Assembly: GCA_021234155.1 (NCBI GenBank)
Contig: JAJEKV010000004.1
Span: 26,393,597-26,457,596 of the forward strand
From: Isoetes taiwanensis
Taxonomy: Eukaryota > Streptophyta > Lycopodiopsida > Isoetales > Isoetaceae
DNA: 64,000 nucleotides
Direction: 5' to 3'
Of this stretch, positions 45,678-57,760 are shown piece after piece. A program made the translations under genes and the position numbers. The stretch's first letter is position 1, and every line of letters starts with the position of its first letter. Under the pieces are notes generated by a model, which ran no database searches, had not been told where the DNA came from, and saw only the letters and a list, made by a program, of their open reading frames with translations.

Positions 45678-48600
45678 GTAAGATTTCTTGCAATAAATCG
45701 ACCCCTCTAGATAGAAATATTCGATAGATTTTCTTTAGGTAAAGTTTGCTTAAATTTTAGCATTAGACCTTTTCCTTGCCAATGTTTGTCTCAAAGGATA
45801 CAGGCGTATGTCTATAGTGGAGGTAACTCTATTATGTCGACATGAGATCTTGTCTTGATGGGGTTAACTACCCGGTCGATATAATGCCGGTGTTACTTAT
45901 AAAAATGTAATTTAGACTTTCTTATTGAAAAACTCCACACGATCCTTTACGGCCAATAATCTTTCTTGCTTTTATTTGTACATCAAATATATGCTTCCAT
46001 GGTACATCTAATATTTGGTGCTGGTGCATTATGAAGTTTATAGCAAATACTGGTGGTGCATTTGCACTTCTTCTATCATTCAAGAGGTGGAATTATAATG
46101 GGTCAAAACTCAAATTGAAGTTTAGGTGCTAGAATGCGGAATGCTCCCGCGAGGAAAGAATGCTTAATTGGTGGGTTTGGGGATATTGGGCATTTCCTAA
46201 TGTATGCTCAAAGCGCAATAAGAGATAGTAGAGATTAAATGCTCAAAGGTGGAACAAGTGTTTTCATTTTCTCAATAGGTTGATATTTATAGAAAGCTTG
46301 CATCATAAGATAATTTTATTGTAGTTATTTAGATATAGATTAAGCTTGTTTGAGTAGCTAATGTTGGATTTAGCTGTGAGTCCTTCTCTTCTTTACTTTC
46401 TTGAGTCATTTCACTATATGCTTCTTTTCACGAGGCCGCGGGGCAATGGAAGTCTTGGATTGCGTCTTTAAAAGTCGTGAGTGAAGCATCTTGGTATTAG
46501 TTTGGTATTGGAGCTCTTCTTGAATTTGTTCACATGTTCAATGTGCTTTCCACGTGTATATTTGCATATTGTTGTACCTTATAATACTTTGGTTCATACT
46601 TTTGTTATGGCCAATAGTGATCTATGGTTGTTGACCACAACATCCATGTCGCATTTTCGGGAATGCAAAGCAATGGCGGGTTCAAACCACGCCGCGTCTT
46701 AGGGTGACACATGATCCAAAGTGCAATCTTGACCTTTAAGTAAGGGCATGGGGATTGGAAAGCGTTCGACCTAGGAACCGTTATTTCCAGATTGTGATAA
46801 GTTTTCTTGTAGACCTTTATTTTATACGAGAATTTGCTCCGTGACGAAGCCATATGGGCATTCTTTGCTTACTAAGTGACAGGCTGAGGGTTTGCATTAA
46901 ATTAGAAATGGCACAAGGGTAGAACTGTGAAATTGAGCTAAATGGTAATGCAACTTGGAGAACTCTAGCCTCCATGTTGTAGATGACCAAAGGTAAATAT
47001 TTGCCCTAGTTGAGGAAGCAGGACCCGGGAACAACAAAAGAAAAAATGAAAAATATAAATATGATTATATAATATTGTAAAAATATATAATAATATAAAT
47101 GCTATCTCTATGTTTGGTCTTATTACATGGGGATAGAATAGAATAGAATAGTTTGGAAAACGTGTACCCATGGATAGATTACATATTCAGAATCTAGGGC
47201 CGTTTATTTGGAGGCCAATGAGTGCTAGCTACACCTTAGGATCTACATGGTCATGCATGAGGTGGCATGCACCATGCCTCTAAACTGTCGGATCAAGAGG
47301 GAAGGCAAAATCATAGCCCATATGATGCTTTTTAGAAATTACAAAGAGAGCAATTTTTGGGGCATTTAAGCTTATAGATCCTTCAAATTAGGGCATCTAA
47401 TCTGGAAATGGAATTATATTTACAAATCTAACATTATTAATTTCATTAATGCCTTATGGTGATGGCAAATGGTGACTAAAAATGAGTATTAAAAGATAAT
47501 GCATAGCCATAATATCTATCCACTATATATATCTCTAAAATAAATAACTTGGATTAAATTTCATTCAATGCTCTTTGCACTAAGAAAATGAGGTGGCAAG
47601 CAACATTTATGATGATGACCCAGTACCATGTCATGTCAATGATGTATGAGATTGGGTTAGGACAGCAATTTTTGAAGGTTGGAGCAAATGGAGAGATGGA
47701 AGTGGTGAGCGAAGCTGGCATCTGAAGTAGCGAGATGTGGGGACAAGGTATGTTGCTTGCTTAGCGAAGTGCAATTGAAGCAACAAGTATCCAGGAAAAC
47801 ACCATAGTGGAAATGAGTAATCCAAATATACATATGGCAGGAGCTTGGTGGGGCACTATTCGCGGCATAAGCCCAATTTGAAAGGGGTAGAGAAAAGGGG
47901 CACCGGATTTTGCAGGGTTTGGGAGCAGGGTCAGATTTCTGTTAACCTAATCGCTATTCTATAGGTTTTGGTCTTTCTTTTTACGATCTTGGTGCATTTG
48001 GCATGGCCAGCTTCCTACGTCTTGCGTGTCACCGAATCTTAGTTGAAAATTTTCATTTCTTGGTTTTACTTCTCAATTTGCCACCAGGCGATCTAAGATT
48101 CAATGTACCTACCTTTTTTTAAATTACCGGCTTTGAAATGTGGGTTTTGTATCTATACGCTTCTTTGAACCATTTCCCCTAGTCCTTTCGAAACAGGTTT
48201 GCATGATGATAATGCGGCTGTAGTTCAATGAGAGATTTATTACGGCTTCATCTGGAGCATCCTACGAAACATATGTGAATGATATTTAGGCCCATAGAGC
48301 AGGAGCTACGACAAAAATTTGATGGAGTCGATAAAATTCGACCATTTTTCACAGAGGGCATCTCTAAAACAACATAATGAAATCGTTTTTGGGCAAAGAC
48401 CAATGGCGAATCCTAAATCTCAAAGAGGGCCAAGAGCTCGGTATGGTTAGAGAAGGATTGAGCTTAATGCGCGGCCGGACCAATTTTGTGCCTCATACTT
48501 TCATATTTAATTTACCCTTTAGTTTACCATTAAATACCGATCTCAAGTTTTCTTTTTGAATGACTTCTGCCGGTCTCAAGTTTTCTTTTGAAGCTTTGCA

Positions 48601-50368
48601 TACGATCAAAGATCCGCAGAACTTACATGATGCAATTGGAGTGCGACTATCAAATCAATAGAATGCTTAATTGGTACCCCTAATGCGCTGACTTTGTAAT
48701 CAGCGGTCGGCCTCAGAGCAAGAGCTTGACACTAGGTTATCATAAATACCATAAATGCTATGGGTGCAGCGTGTAGTGTTTTGGTAATTTTGAAGAAAGA
48801 AATTAGGTGCGAGCAATCACGTCTTGCTTTACATATGGTAGATGAAGAATATACTACCTATCTATCTTAGATAAAGAAGAATAATTGGGCCTCCAAAATC
48901 ATGCATTTCAAAATTTATATATTTGAAAACCTTTAGATTTTTTACCTAGAATAGTTCGATTTAACCTAAAATTTTAAACAATGATAAGTCTAAATAAACA
49001 TTCATTTTGGTGTTCCATCTTGATTACAACTTCTACAATAGCGAAATTTTAACGTTATATTTTCATAGGCTAGAATATTCTTGTTAAAGCAATAGGTGAC
49101 CTCCATAAGCACTTTAATAGTATATCTTCAAAGGCAAGAATATACTTGTTGGTGACCTCGTTATTGGATTTCTTATGTATAGTTGTAGAGAGAGAAAAGA
49201 ACAAGACCATTTAATGTTCGCTCAAAGATATTATAGTCTTTATCAAATGCTTAGGGACTACGGAAGATACTGCTACAATGGTGTCCCCACAATAATTACA
49301 GAATGTCGTACATAGTGTATATAATGTTTGAGTTCTAGAATCAACAATAAAGGAGGATGCCAAAGTCTACTTGTGGTCTTATTTGACTTATATATTGATC
49401 GGTTTAGGGGAAAACGAGATTATCCGACATGGAATGAAGAAACATACGATCATGACTAGCATCATAACATGGCAATAGTTATGTACCAACAATGTGGATT
49501 CTAATAAAATTCGCTCTCCCTCTTGTATGGAAGCTTATTTCTAAGGATCTAAATTGTGTGTGTTTGACATTCATGTCTTATTGTAAAGACCATTGTTTGT
49601 TTATTTCCTCATTGCAATGAACAAATAAAGCTCAATTTTTGTATCATGGATTAGTAGAATTGGACGAGAAAAGATATTTGGTGAGACTTTGCTATCATTA
49701 TTTAGATGTATATACTAAGAAAGGGTAGTTGTAGACTGGAAGGCTTTGTTCGATGTACAATATAATTGCCTCAAAGCAATTTTTGGATTGATTCTTAATG
49801 GACTTAGGGGATCATAGAGCTATCTAAGAATGAAACTTTATTCTTCATTGAGGTTCTATCTACTTAGCATCAGTCAATATATGAAGTATTCTAGTTAATC
49901 ATTGCTATGTTATCTTTGGGCATTACTAAGGAATACACAACTAAGCTTGGATCAAAAGCGATTTGGTAAAAGCTGGCGTCCCTTTCCCTAGAATGATGGT
50001 TCTCTTCTATATAAGAAGAGAACCATTACATTAATGTCATATTCTAGCATTTGACTTTACTAAAGTCCTAAGAAAAACTATCTCAATAAGAAACATGTTA
50101 ATATAGTCCTTTATTTGTGTTAGCTGGCTACATTAGCAAAGCTTTTGCTAAATAGTAGCTAATTTAGAATAGAATAGAATATAATAGAGTTTTATAAAAT
50201 CACGGGAACCCGATTAGCTTTCTGGGGACCAAAAAATAATAGTAGCGATGGGTATTACTATCCCAGGATTAAAAAGCCATACACCCCAAAAAGAAGAGTT
50301 GTTTGGGGGAAAAATGCGATAATGAGGGAATAGGCTTTATTTGTCAAAGCTGGCCACAAATACAAATA
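45678..50368. other. Long gene-poor stretch
   Basis: No recognised gene. Small (AGAAT)n runs occur near 47135 and 50166. Short frames on both strands lack known motifs. Confidence 0.4.
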
Positions 50369-50606
50369 CAAATATATATCATTGAAGAGAAAACTACACT
50401 ATTGAATTTTTTGCTTTCGCATCCTTTGTTTGTTCGGTTGTTTGTTTGTTTGTTTGTTGGAGTTAGATGGACATTATTACAAATATATATCATTGAAGAG
50501 AAAACTACACTATTGCATTTTTTGCTTTTGCATCCTTTGTTTGTTCGGTTGTTTGTTTTGTTTGTTGTTTGTTTGTTGTTTGTTTGTTGGAGTTAGATGG
50601 ACATTA
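50369..50606 (+). repeat. Two-copy tandem duplication, 111-bp unit, with (TTTG)n expansion
   Basis: Copies start at 50369 and 50480 and share ATATATATCATTGAAGAG, CATCCTTTGTTTGTTCGG and GGAGTTAGATGGACATTA. The second copy has a longer TTTG-type run. Confidence 0.95.
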
Positions 50607-51025
50607 GATTGATAATAGATAGTGTTTAGATTTTTATGGAATTTTTTCTTTTTATGTGCATGTGCTTGTATTAATTAGAGTGCTTGTAGTTCAAATTTTT
50701 TTTGTTATCATTAATTCATAGTGGGTCTAATAGTTTGTGGCTTTGTCGAGGTAAGGTCTAGTACTTGGAGTCTTTGAAGGGTATTTTCTATGGAAACATT
50801 TGATGGTTTTGGATGTAGTGTAATATTCATAGTAATGTGTGTCTTTGGATTTCCTTTGTTGTTGTTATTGTTGTTCTACTTGAAGACAAGGAATTAAGCA
50901 AATTTTTATACAAAGTTACACATGTTTATCCATCTTTATCTAATGTTAGTAACAGAAGTTTAGCCAGTGTTGTATATATTCTAGTTTCGTTTTTGCAAGT
51001 TTTTTTTTGGCAAAAAGGTTTTAAT

Positions 51026-51146
51026 TAAGAATAGAGGATTTTTGTGCGTCGTTTTTATTCCTAAACCATTGTATCTAAATTAAGAGTAATAATAGAGGAT
51101 TTTTGTACGTCGTTTTATTCCTAAGCCATTGTATCTAAATTAAGAG
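51026..51146 (+). repeat. Two-copy tandem duplication, 61-bp unit
   Basis: AATAGAGGATTTTTGT(G/A)CGTCG to ATCTAAATTAAGAGTA is repeated directly with three or four differences. Confidence 0.95.
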
Positions 51147-51654
51147 TAGAGCTTTTTAAAGGAACCAAATTGCTATATTGTGAAAAGGGAGGGATGAATG
51201 GCTAAGCGAAGGTCTGCAAAATATGGCCGATAATGGCATTCTATGGCACTAAAATGGTTGTCTACATCAAAACAAGTAGTTCCTTGTAGAAATGGCAAGG
51301 ATTCTATCAGGTTCTATCGACCTTAGAAGCGGATGTATGGCATGCAAATTCTATCTTAGCAAATCTGAAAGTATCTGATAGGATTTTGATGAGCCCCAAA
51401 CTGTGAGAAAATGGTTTACAAATCATGCCTTGAGATAGCCGATGAACACGTTTGATGCAAGAGCAGGCTGCAGCAGAATCCATTTAAATATACTTGTACG
51501 ACCTTATGAGAGTTCTGGGCGGTGATTAGAAGACTTGATAACTTCTTATAGGTGATAGGCCATGACACTTGTTTGCTGGAGTTAGAGCACATGATATGTC
51601 GCCTTTATATTGGCAATAGTGTTTTTCAGCAAGTCTTAGTTAGGATCATTGTAG

Positions 51655-51867
51655 ATGGTTTGGGGAGGTTTCCAGTTTTGCACAACCCGGGATGCCATCT
51701 CCAAAGCATCTTTTTCTCTGAGCAGTTTCAGTCTTGGATCTGCGTTGTATTGGAAGCTAAGGTGCCGATTTGAGGATTCGGCTTTGTTCCACCTACCTCG
51801 CTGCAAGTCCAACTCTAGGTCTGATGCAAATGCAAACGCTGGCAGTAATGTTTTCAGTGGAGATTGA
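51655..51867 (+). CDS. Possible first exon of a plastid-targeted protein
   Basis: From an ATG at 51655 the frame gives 70 residues shaped like a chloroplast transit peptide: few acidic residues, many Ser, Phe, Leu and Arg (ISKASFSLSSFSLGSALYW), then CKSNSRSDANANAGSN, like the start of many mature plastid proteins. CTGGCAGTAATG near 51840 could hold a donor. The opposite strand is also open (51636-51872), so coding is not certain. If real, the membrane-type frame at 52240-52479 on the same strand could be a later exon. Family not recognised. Confidence 0.3.
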   Translation: MVWGGFQFCTTRDAISKASFSLSSFSLGSALYWKLRCRFEDSALFHLPRCKSNSRSDANANAGSNVFSGD

Positions 51868-52239
51868 TACATAACAAAGCTGCTTTTGTCATGCTAAAGC
51901 CTTAGATAGATAGTTGCTTCCTTTTGTGTTGTTTGTGTTGCTGGAGCTATGGCAGATTATTGAAATATGACTTTGAGCTTATTATTTGCTTTGTTTCTGA
52001 CATGAACTAGAAATCTATTGATGGTAATACAAGATGAAATTTTGAAGGAAAATTGACTAAAAAGCAAAATATATGAGTGCTTACTATTTGAGCTGTGGGT
52101 GTTAGAATAGAGCTGAAATTGCTCCTAAAAAGGTCAATTTGGTTAAAACTAGCATGACTTTGGCATTTTGGAAAGGAACGAGGACCTTTAAGGCAGACTT
52201 AAGACTTCACAAAAAGTAAGAAAATAGGCTGAAATTTTA

Positions 52240-52479
52240 TTGAAAAGGGCCGATTTGCTAAAAGACCTTTATCTGATGATGCCATTATCAATATTCGTGA
52301 TCAAAGGGGCTCCAACCTTTGCAGGATGGGCGTTTATACTTGTTGGAGCTCTCACATTGTTGTCAGGTGTTTTATTGGGTGCATTGCTCCAGAAAGTTGC
52401 TTCTCTTTACACTTACATTTCCGGGAAAAAAAAAATTGCTTTGGTGTGTTATGGGATAAGTTTTATATGTTATTCATAA
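52240..52479 (+). CDS. Short frame with a strong membrane segment
   Basis: The 79-codon frame contains LYLMMPLSIFVIKGAP, then a 25-residue hydrophobic segment rich in Gly, Ala and Leu (FAGWAFILVGALTLLSGVLL), then KVASLYTYISGKKK. It reads like an exon of a membrane protein. No family recognised. TTGAAAAG at 52239-52246 could be an acceptor. Confidence 0.25.
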   Translation: MKRADLLKDLYLMMPLSIFVIKGAPTFAGWAFILVGALTLLSGVLLGALLQKVASLYTYISGKKKIALVCYGISFICYS

Positions 52480-52560
52480 ACTTGTGAATGCTTTTTGAAT
52501 TTTTATTTTTTTCCTAAACCAAAAAACATCTCCCGCAATACACCAAAACAAAAACACTAA

Positions 52561-52600
52561 GATAAGATAAGATAAGATAAGATAAGATAAGATAAGATAA
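52561..52600 (+). repeat. (GATAA)8 microsatellite
   Basis: Eight perfect pentanucleotide units. Confidence 0.98.
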
Positions 52601-53163
52601 GAGTTTTATAAGCCCGAATTAATCGGTTATGGAATGAGAACAAGAAGGAGGGCATGAGCCCCAACAAAACACAAGGCCTAAGCCGAATAAAACCATGATA
52701 TGGGATTAAGCCCAGTGACAAAATACCACCAAAGCCATGAGGAAAAGAAACTAGTAATTAGCAGCTTATGAATATCGAACCGGGGTTAAGTGATATGATG
52801 TGAATGATAGGCTGTGCCTTCCCTATACAACGCCCACTTATTACTTGGCCAGAGCCTCTCGGACTTTTACAACTCCCCGTCGCTTCAGTCAAATGCAGGG
52901 AGATCCTCCTGAGCGAGGAGAAACTAGTATTCTTCAAATGGGTACGCCATCTTTGGAGCACATCTGATCGTCACGAGAGGTACTAAAGCGCCGACCATAT
53001 AGCCAATTGATCAGGATCTCTGAGCCCCAACTCGTAGGGCTATATGCGATACTAAGAGGCTGTGAATGTGCATAATATCGTAGAAAAAATTCATGGCTTG
53101 CACAACTTTTGAGCAAGAATCATTTGGATAAGCCCCACTATCTGTGATTCGGACCTCTGCCTT
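52601..53163. other. Gene-free stretch
   Basis: Several short overlapping frames on both strands with no known motif. Confidence 0.35.
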
Positions 53164-53544
53164 ATGAGACTCCATCGCTGGGAGTGGGAGACACATCCCC
53201 CTTACTGTGAGAATCTATGTAGAATGCGGAGGTGTCGGACGCTCCGATCATTATGGTATCCTTGCATGAGAAATTTTGGACACATGCGAGTCATGGCATC
53301 TGCGCTACGTCGGCTCAAGATCAACATGGGCCCGGCTTTGTGCATTCATGACTATCCAGGGTCTAAGTCGGCTGATATCTTGGCATCTGGCATAGCTAGC
53401 GACACAGGGGAGAGGGTGGCTGACTCTGTAGAACTAATTAGTGAGGAATCTTGGAAAGCTTTATGTCGATATCACGAGAAGGAATTGCTTACCTTCCATT
53501 ATAATGATGAGGGGCAAACATTATGCATTCAAAATAGGCGATAA
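53164..53544 (+). CDS. 126-codon open frame, unknown
   Basis: The second half (YPGSKSADILASGIASDTGE, then ESWKALCRYHEKELLTFHYN) is strongly protein-like with balanced charge; the first half is Arg/Cys-rich. No known domain. It may be an exon or relic whose true start lies upstream in another frame. Confidence 0.25.
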   Translation: MRLHRWEWETHPPYCENLCRMRRCRTLRSLWYPCMRNFGHMRVMASALRRLKINMGPALCIHDYPGSKSADILASGIASDTGERVADSVELISEESWKALCRYHEKELLTFHYNDEGQTLCIQNRR

Positions 53545-54128
53545 CATATCATGTTGATGGTGAGGAAGGCATTGGGCTCCAATTGGTCTCAATTTCAATG
53601 CTGTGGTCCATTTAGATGCACTAGAGGGTTTTACCTCGAGTAAAGGTCACGGTCATGGCGTGGAACTAAAATTTATCTTTCAAGTAGAGACTTTAAAGCA
53701 GTTACGGTAATACGTGTTTGTGTTTGTAATCTTTGAACCAGGATTATCCGCAGTCCTGACACCTATTAGATTAGTAGGTACCTATTACCAGCTTGATAAA
53801 GTAAGAAGGCAATGATATGTGGCGCATGTTCATTCCGTACTTGATGGCCTGGAGCACTTGTAATTTTGCATGGTTTTGAATACTCTTTTTGGAAAGAATA
53901 ACGACAATGCTATGTTAGTATAAAATTTGGAAGATATTTTGTGATCTAGTTGAGGTGCCACTTTTGCATACCAGATGGTCATCATTTGCTCTTTGACTAA
54001 GAGATTCATAGATGCAAGAAAACACTTTCCTGTAGTTCTCAAGCTCCATAGGTGACATAGCTTTCTCCAATGTATATATTAGTGGGCTATCTCACAATTA
54101 AGCAATAATGACATTTACAGGACCTGAA
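53545..54128. other. Gene-free stretch
   Basis: No recognised feature. Confidence 0.4.
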
Positions 54129-54407
54129 TCATGTAAGTGAACATATGGGCACTGTTGTGGAGAGCTTTAAAGTAGCACCATGGCCATATCCTGCACTTCC
54201 AGAAACTCGTACAATCAATACCAGATTTGACAAAGACAAGTCATCTACAGCAACATGTGCAGTAATGTTTTCTTCGATTTGACTCAAATTTGTATTGAGA
54301 GCTTGCTCCCCGGAGAAATTATGATTCATGTTTCTCCAACAAGGAAAATTGATCAAAAGCAATTTTTCACATTGATAGGTCCTTAATCCTCCGGTTCTTT
54401 GCGGCAA
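54129..54407 (-). pseudogene. 92-codon open frame, unknown, near EXO84-like relic
   Basis: Minus-strand frame with protein-like residues (LSQIEENITAHVAVDDLSLS). It lies just downstream of the EXO84-like piece on the same strand and could be part of the same relic, but I see no exocyst motif in it. Confidence 0.2.
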
Positions 54408-54600
54408 ATGGCCAGAACATATTTTCTAGAAATGCCACAAGCTCTTCCAGCATCTCGAAATACCCTATAAATTGGCTATAATCTTTATTGAGTCATCACA
54501 ATTTGTATTGGTTATTATCGCCCGAAAAAAATCTATAACAAAGCGTATCTCGCCTTCCCCTATAAAGAGTTCGTTTCTTAAACACCAATGATATGATAAT

Positions 54601-54759
54601 TTACCCATGCAGAAAAAGCAAACTATGTGCATGATGACATTCGCCAAGTCCTTTGAGACCAGACATTGCTTGGCAAAGATGGTTACCACAAACAGATGGT
54701 GTTTTACTAGCATCAACAAGATAATCAAGTAACTTATCTTCTATTGAATTAGGACTAGC
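54601..54759 (-). pseudogene. Exocyst subunit EXO84-like fragment
   Basis: Read on the minus strand, the frame gives SIEDKLLDYLVDASKTPSVC followed by QAMSGLKGLGECHHAHSLLF, then a stop. Plant EXO84 proteins (exocyst tethering complex at the plasma membrane) have at this place an A/S-x-P-x-x-C motif followed by A-x-x-x-L-x-x-LG-x-G/C-x-x-AH-x-LLL. The helix phasing and the LG...AH-x-LL phrase agree. Only about 50 residues are preserved and no further exon was confirmed, so this is a tentative relic call. Confidence 0.35.
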
Positions 54760-54760
54760 A

Positions 54761-56900
54761 CAAAAGAAGGTTAAATTTGGCGGACTAAGCTTTTTGAACT
54801 GTTTTGCTAGCCAACTAAAGGCACTAAAGATTTGCTAATATTCCTCTTTGCCAAAGTACTTCTAAAACACTAACTTTCTAAAAAGGCACATTGATCCAGA
54901 TGAGGCAACAAAATCGATTGTGTGGGAATATGATCTCATTTCAATGGCATGAAAATATTGACCACCTGATTGAGAGGGAAGCAGATAAAATAGAGACACT
55001 ATCTTCTAGTATAGGAATTGCTCCAATTTGACATGAGGAAAGATTCTAAATCCGAAAATGCATGTTTTACCTGACTAAATATGAAAACAAAACAAAAACC
55101 AACCTTTATTCTAAACTGCTCCACATGCCCACACAATGCTACTTCCTTTTCTGTTATTCGGATATAGGGGCCTTAAGATCATTTGAGCACATGCCCTTGT
55201 TCCTTAATGCAAGTTCTTGCAGTGTTTAACTTTAATGTAAATCCCTCATTTGCATTATGGCTCACCACAAATTGATGCTTGATGTCCTTCACCTCGATCA
55301 AAGGCCGTCTTGGCACATCATGCTATTAGATTGCATGCAACCTCCTTATAAATAACTTGCCCACATATATTCCACATTGAGGGATGAGAAATGTCTGGTA
55401 TGGACATGTTGAGGAACTAAATGCAGGCTGTAGCCAATCTGATAAAGAGGCTTTTCAATGCATATCTAAAATCCTATTCACGGAGGATAATTAAGCTCCT
55501 CCTTTTCAAGTTTGTGAGTGCAGCCAACTAGCTTACATTCATTTTGCCGGCCCATTTATTGTCCCTTGAGACCAATGATCTTCAGACCTTGCAATCTTTT
55601 ATTCTATATAAGATTCACATGTTTCTTGTTGATGTCTTTTCTTTTACCAACATCAACTTTTGGAATTAGAGTTTTGCCAAACTTGATACATTGTTGTCAT
55701 GATCATGAGAAATGTTTTCATCCACATGCAATGTAGATCTTTGCTTAGTATCAAACTTTTGCTTGAAAATTTTTAGGAACCGGATTTACTTGCGTTTCAT
55801 CAGCACGATTATGGAAGTGTTTTCTCATAATTGCAACAATATTTCCTATCCATGTCGCTCTATTGTGACACCTCTGGAGGGATAATCTCCTAAAACTAAC
55901 ATAGTTTTAAAGAGTTCTTCATAAGCTTGAATGTTTGCTATAGCACCAAATGGATTTAAATCTCCTTTCTTTAGACATAAAACTTTTCTTTATGTCCTAG
56001 ATCCATTCACTAGGTACAAAACCTATGTTTCGATCCACACACTTCTCCTCTCATGTTAAAAAGCGAAGATGGAAAAATGGCCACATTCCCCGAAATTCAA
56101 ATTCGATAGCCGATTCGAGGCAGAGCTTGAGACATTTTAATGGATTCGAGGCTTTCCTTCATCTACACACAATAGACACTTACAATGTTTTACCGAATCT
56201 TTTTTCTTTCCTACAATGTAGATAGAAATGAGAATGAGTACGCAGATCTTCGTTGACATGGGATAGTTCAATTTCACCACTTTGTAATGGTTTAATTTCA
56301 ATATCAAATTTATGAAAGACATCATTGCTTTAATCTTGCAATATGTTTTCAATGCACACCAAACTTTGTACAACGATTCGTCTTGCATAGATAAACCAAA
56401 TTTATGGCGGTAATAAGTGGTATCAAGAAACATTGCATAATCACAAAGAAGAGGACCAACCTTCATAGAAATCAAAATATGCACATAAAGTGTGAATATG
56501 TGGGCCAATCTTCATAGAAATCAAAATATGCACATGTAAAGAGTGAATATGTTTGTATTCATTATCTTAGATCTTATTTCAAACAACATGCATAATTGCC
56601 TCAGAGTGATACCTTATATCCATCAATTTTGACAACCGCTATTAAAGTTACGCGACAAATCGTCGAATATTTCACGATGAACATAAGAGAAGCCTGCGCT
56701 GATCTCGAGGAGATGAGAAAATAGTGCCCTTGTTCCACTGTTGTGTCAATGCCATACTTATAATGAATTACATTTGTGAAATGGGATAGAAAGTAGAAGC
56801 GGAATAATACTCGGCTACACAAAACCATCAACAATAAAGCATCCTCTTTCTTCCACTTGATTTTGCAAAAGTTTTTGCTTCTAGCAATCTACCTTCAACT
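54761..56900. other. Gene-poor stretch with minus-strand coding-like debris
   Basis: Minus-strand pieces such as IEVKDIKHQFVVSHNANEGF (about 55245-55310) and GPYIRITEKEVALCGHVEQF (about 55115-55175) are protein-like but split by stops and unassigned. A minus frame at 56137-56508 has no known motif. These may be parts of one or two decayed genes. Confidence 0.3.
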
Positions 56901-57440
56901 TGAATAAACTAGTAATAGAATATCATATGTTATAATGTAAGAACCTGGCCTCTCGTGCATTTTTAAAGAGCAACTTTCCGGCTTCCTCTAGCGTTCCTAG
57001 ATTTATAGAAGTCCATCAATCAAAATGTTGTAAGCACTTACGGCGGGATCACCTCCCTCTTTCTTTTCTAATTAAAAGGCGATATGACTCATTCACTTCA
57101 CCTTCTTTACAAAGGCATCACCAAAATCCCTATGGTATAGCAATTTGAAGAACCAAACACCAACATTTTTCCTGCAAATATTATGCACATCCTCATCACA
57201 AAGACTCAACATCGGTTTAACATGAAGGAAGTATCTACATTTTACATTATGCTTATAACACCTTTGTTTCTCGCCCATTTGCAAAATCCTAATGCATGAA
57301 ATATATCCAATTACTTTAGCCACAAGGTGGACCTTGTCATGAACCCTCTGGCGTAAAAAGGAAAATCGTGGAAAATCTGCCAAAAGAAATCTGAAGAAAA
57401 ATGCGAATCGGTCAAAGAATCGATATAGGCAGGGAATCAA
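56900..57440 (-). pseudogene. PPR-like relic (P-class style)
   Basis: On the minus strand AYNILIDGL (57009-57035) is followed, after one-base shifts, by LGTLEEAGKLLF and then YIITYDILL. P-class pentatricopeptide repeats have the phrase YN-x-LIDGL then a G-x-L-x-x-A pattern and the next repeat about 35 residues on, which fits. The upstream frame 57093-57440 is open for 115 codons but has no clear repeat. Stops and frameshifts make this non-functional as given. Confidence is limited by the short match. Confidence 0.4.
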
Positions 57441-57694
57441 AGTACAATGGTAGGAAGGCAGCCGGGAATTTCTGAGGATAGATGCACAGAAGGCTCAGGC
57501 GGCATTAGTGGAATGATTTGTCAAAGAAGGAGGTGCTTCCTTATATATCTAGGCCAGCGGTCAGGGATCGCTCACTCCGATGGATGAGATCATGCCAAAT
57601 TATCGCATGCATATAGGTTTTAGAATATTCTAGAACCTCTGGAAACAATCACGCATATGAAAAGATAGAAATGTCTTTAACAAATATTGATAGT

Positions 57695-57760
57695 GCACTT
57701 GCCAAAGAGGTGTGACTTCTGATTAGAAGGTTGGGAGTTCAAACCTTGTTTTATTACAAC
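57695..57760 (+). repeat. Isolated tRNA-like (SINE-head) relic
   Basis: A-box-like TGCCAAAGAGG (57700-57710) and B-box-like AGTTCAAACC (57736-57745) align with unit 3 at 3852-3904 (TGGCAAAATGG, GGTTCGAAAC), with about 7 nt missing between the boxes. Confidence 0.4.
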
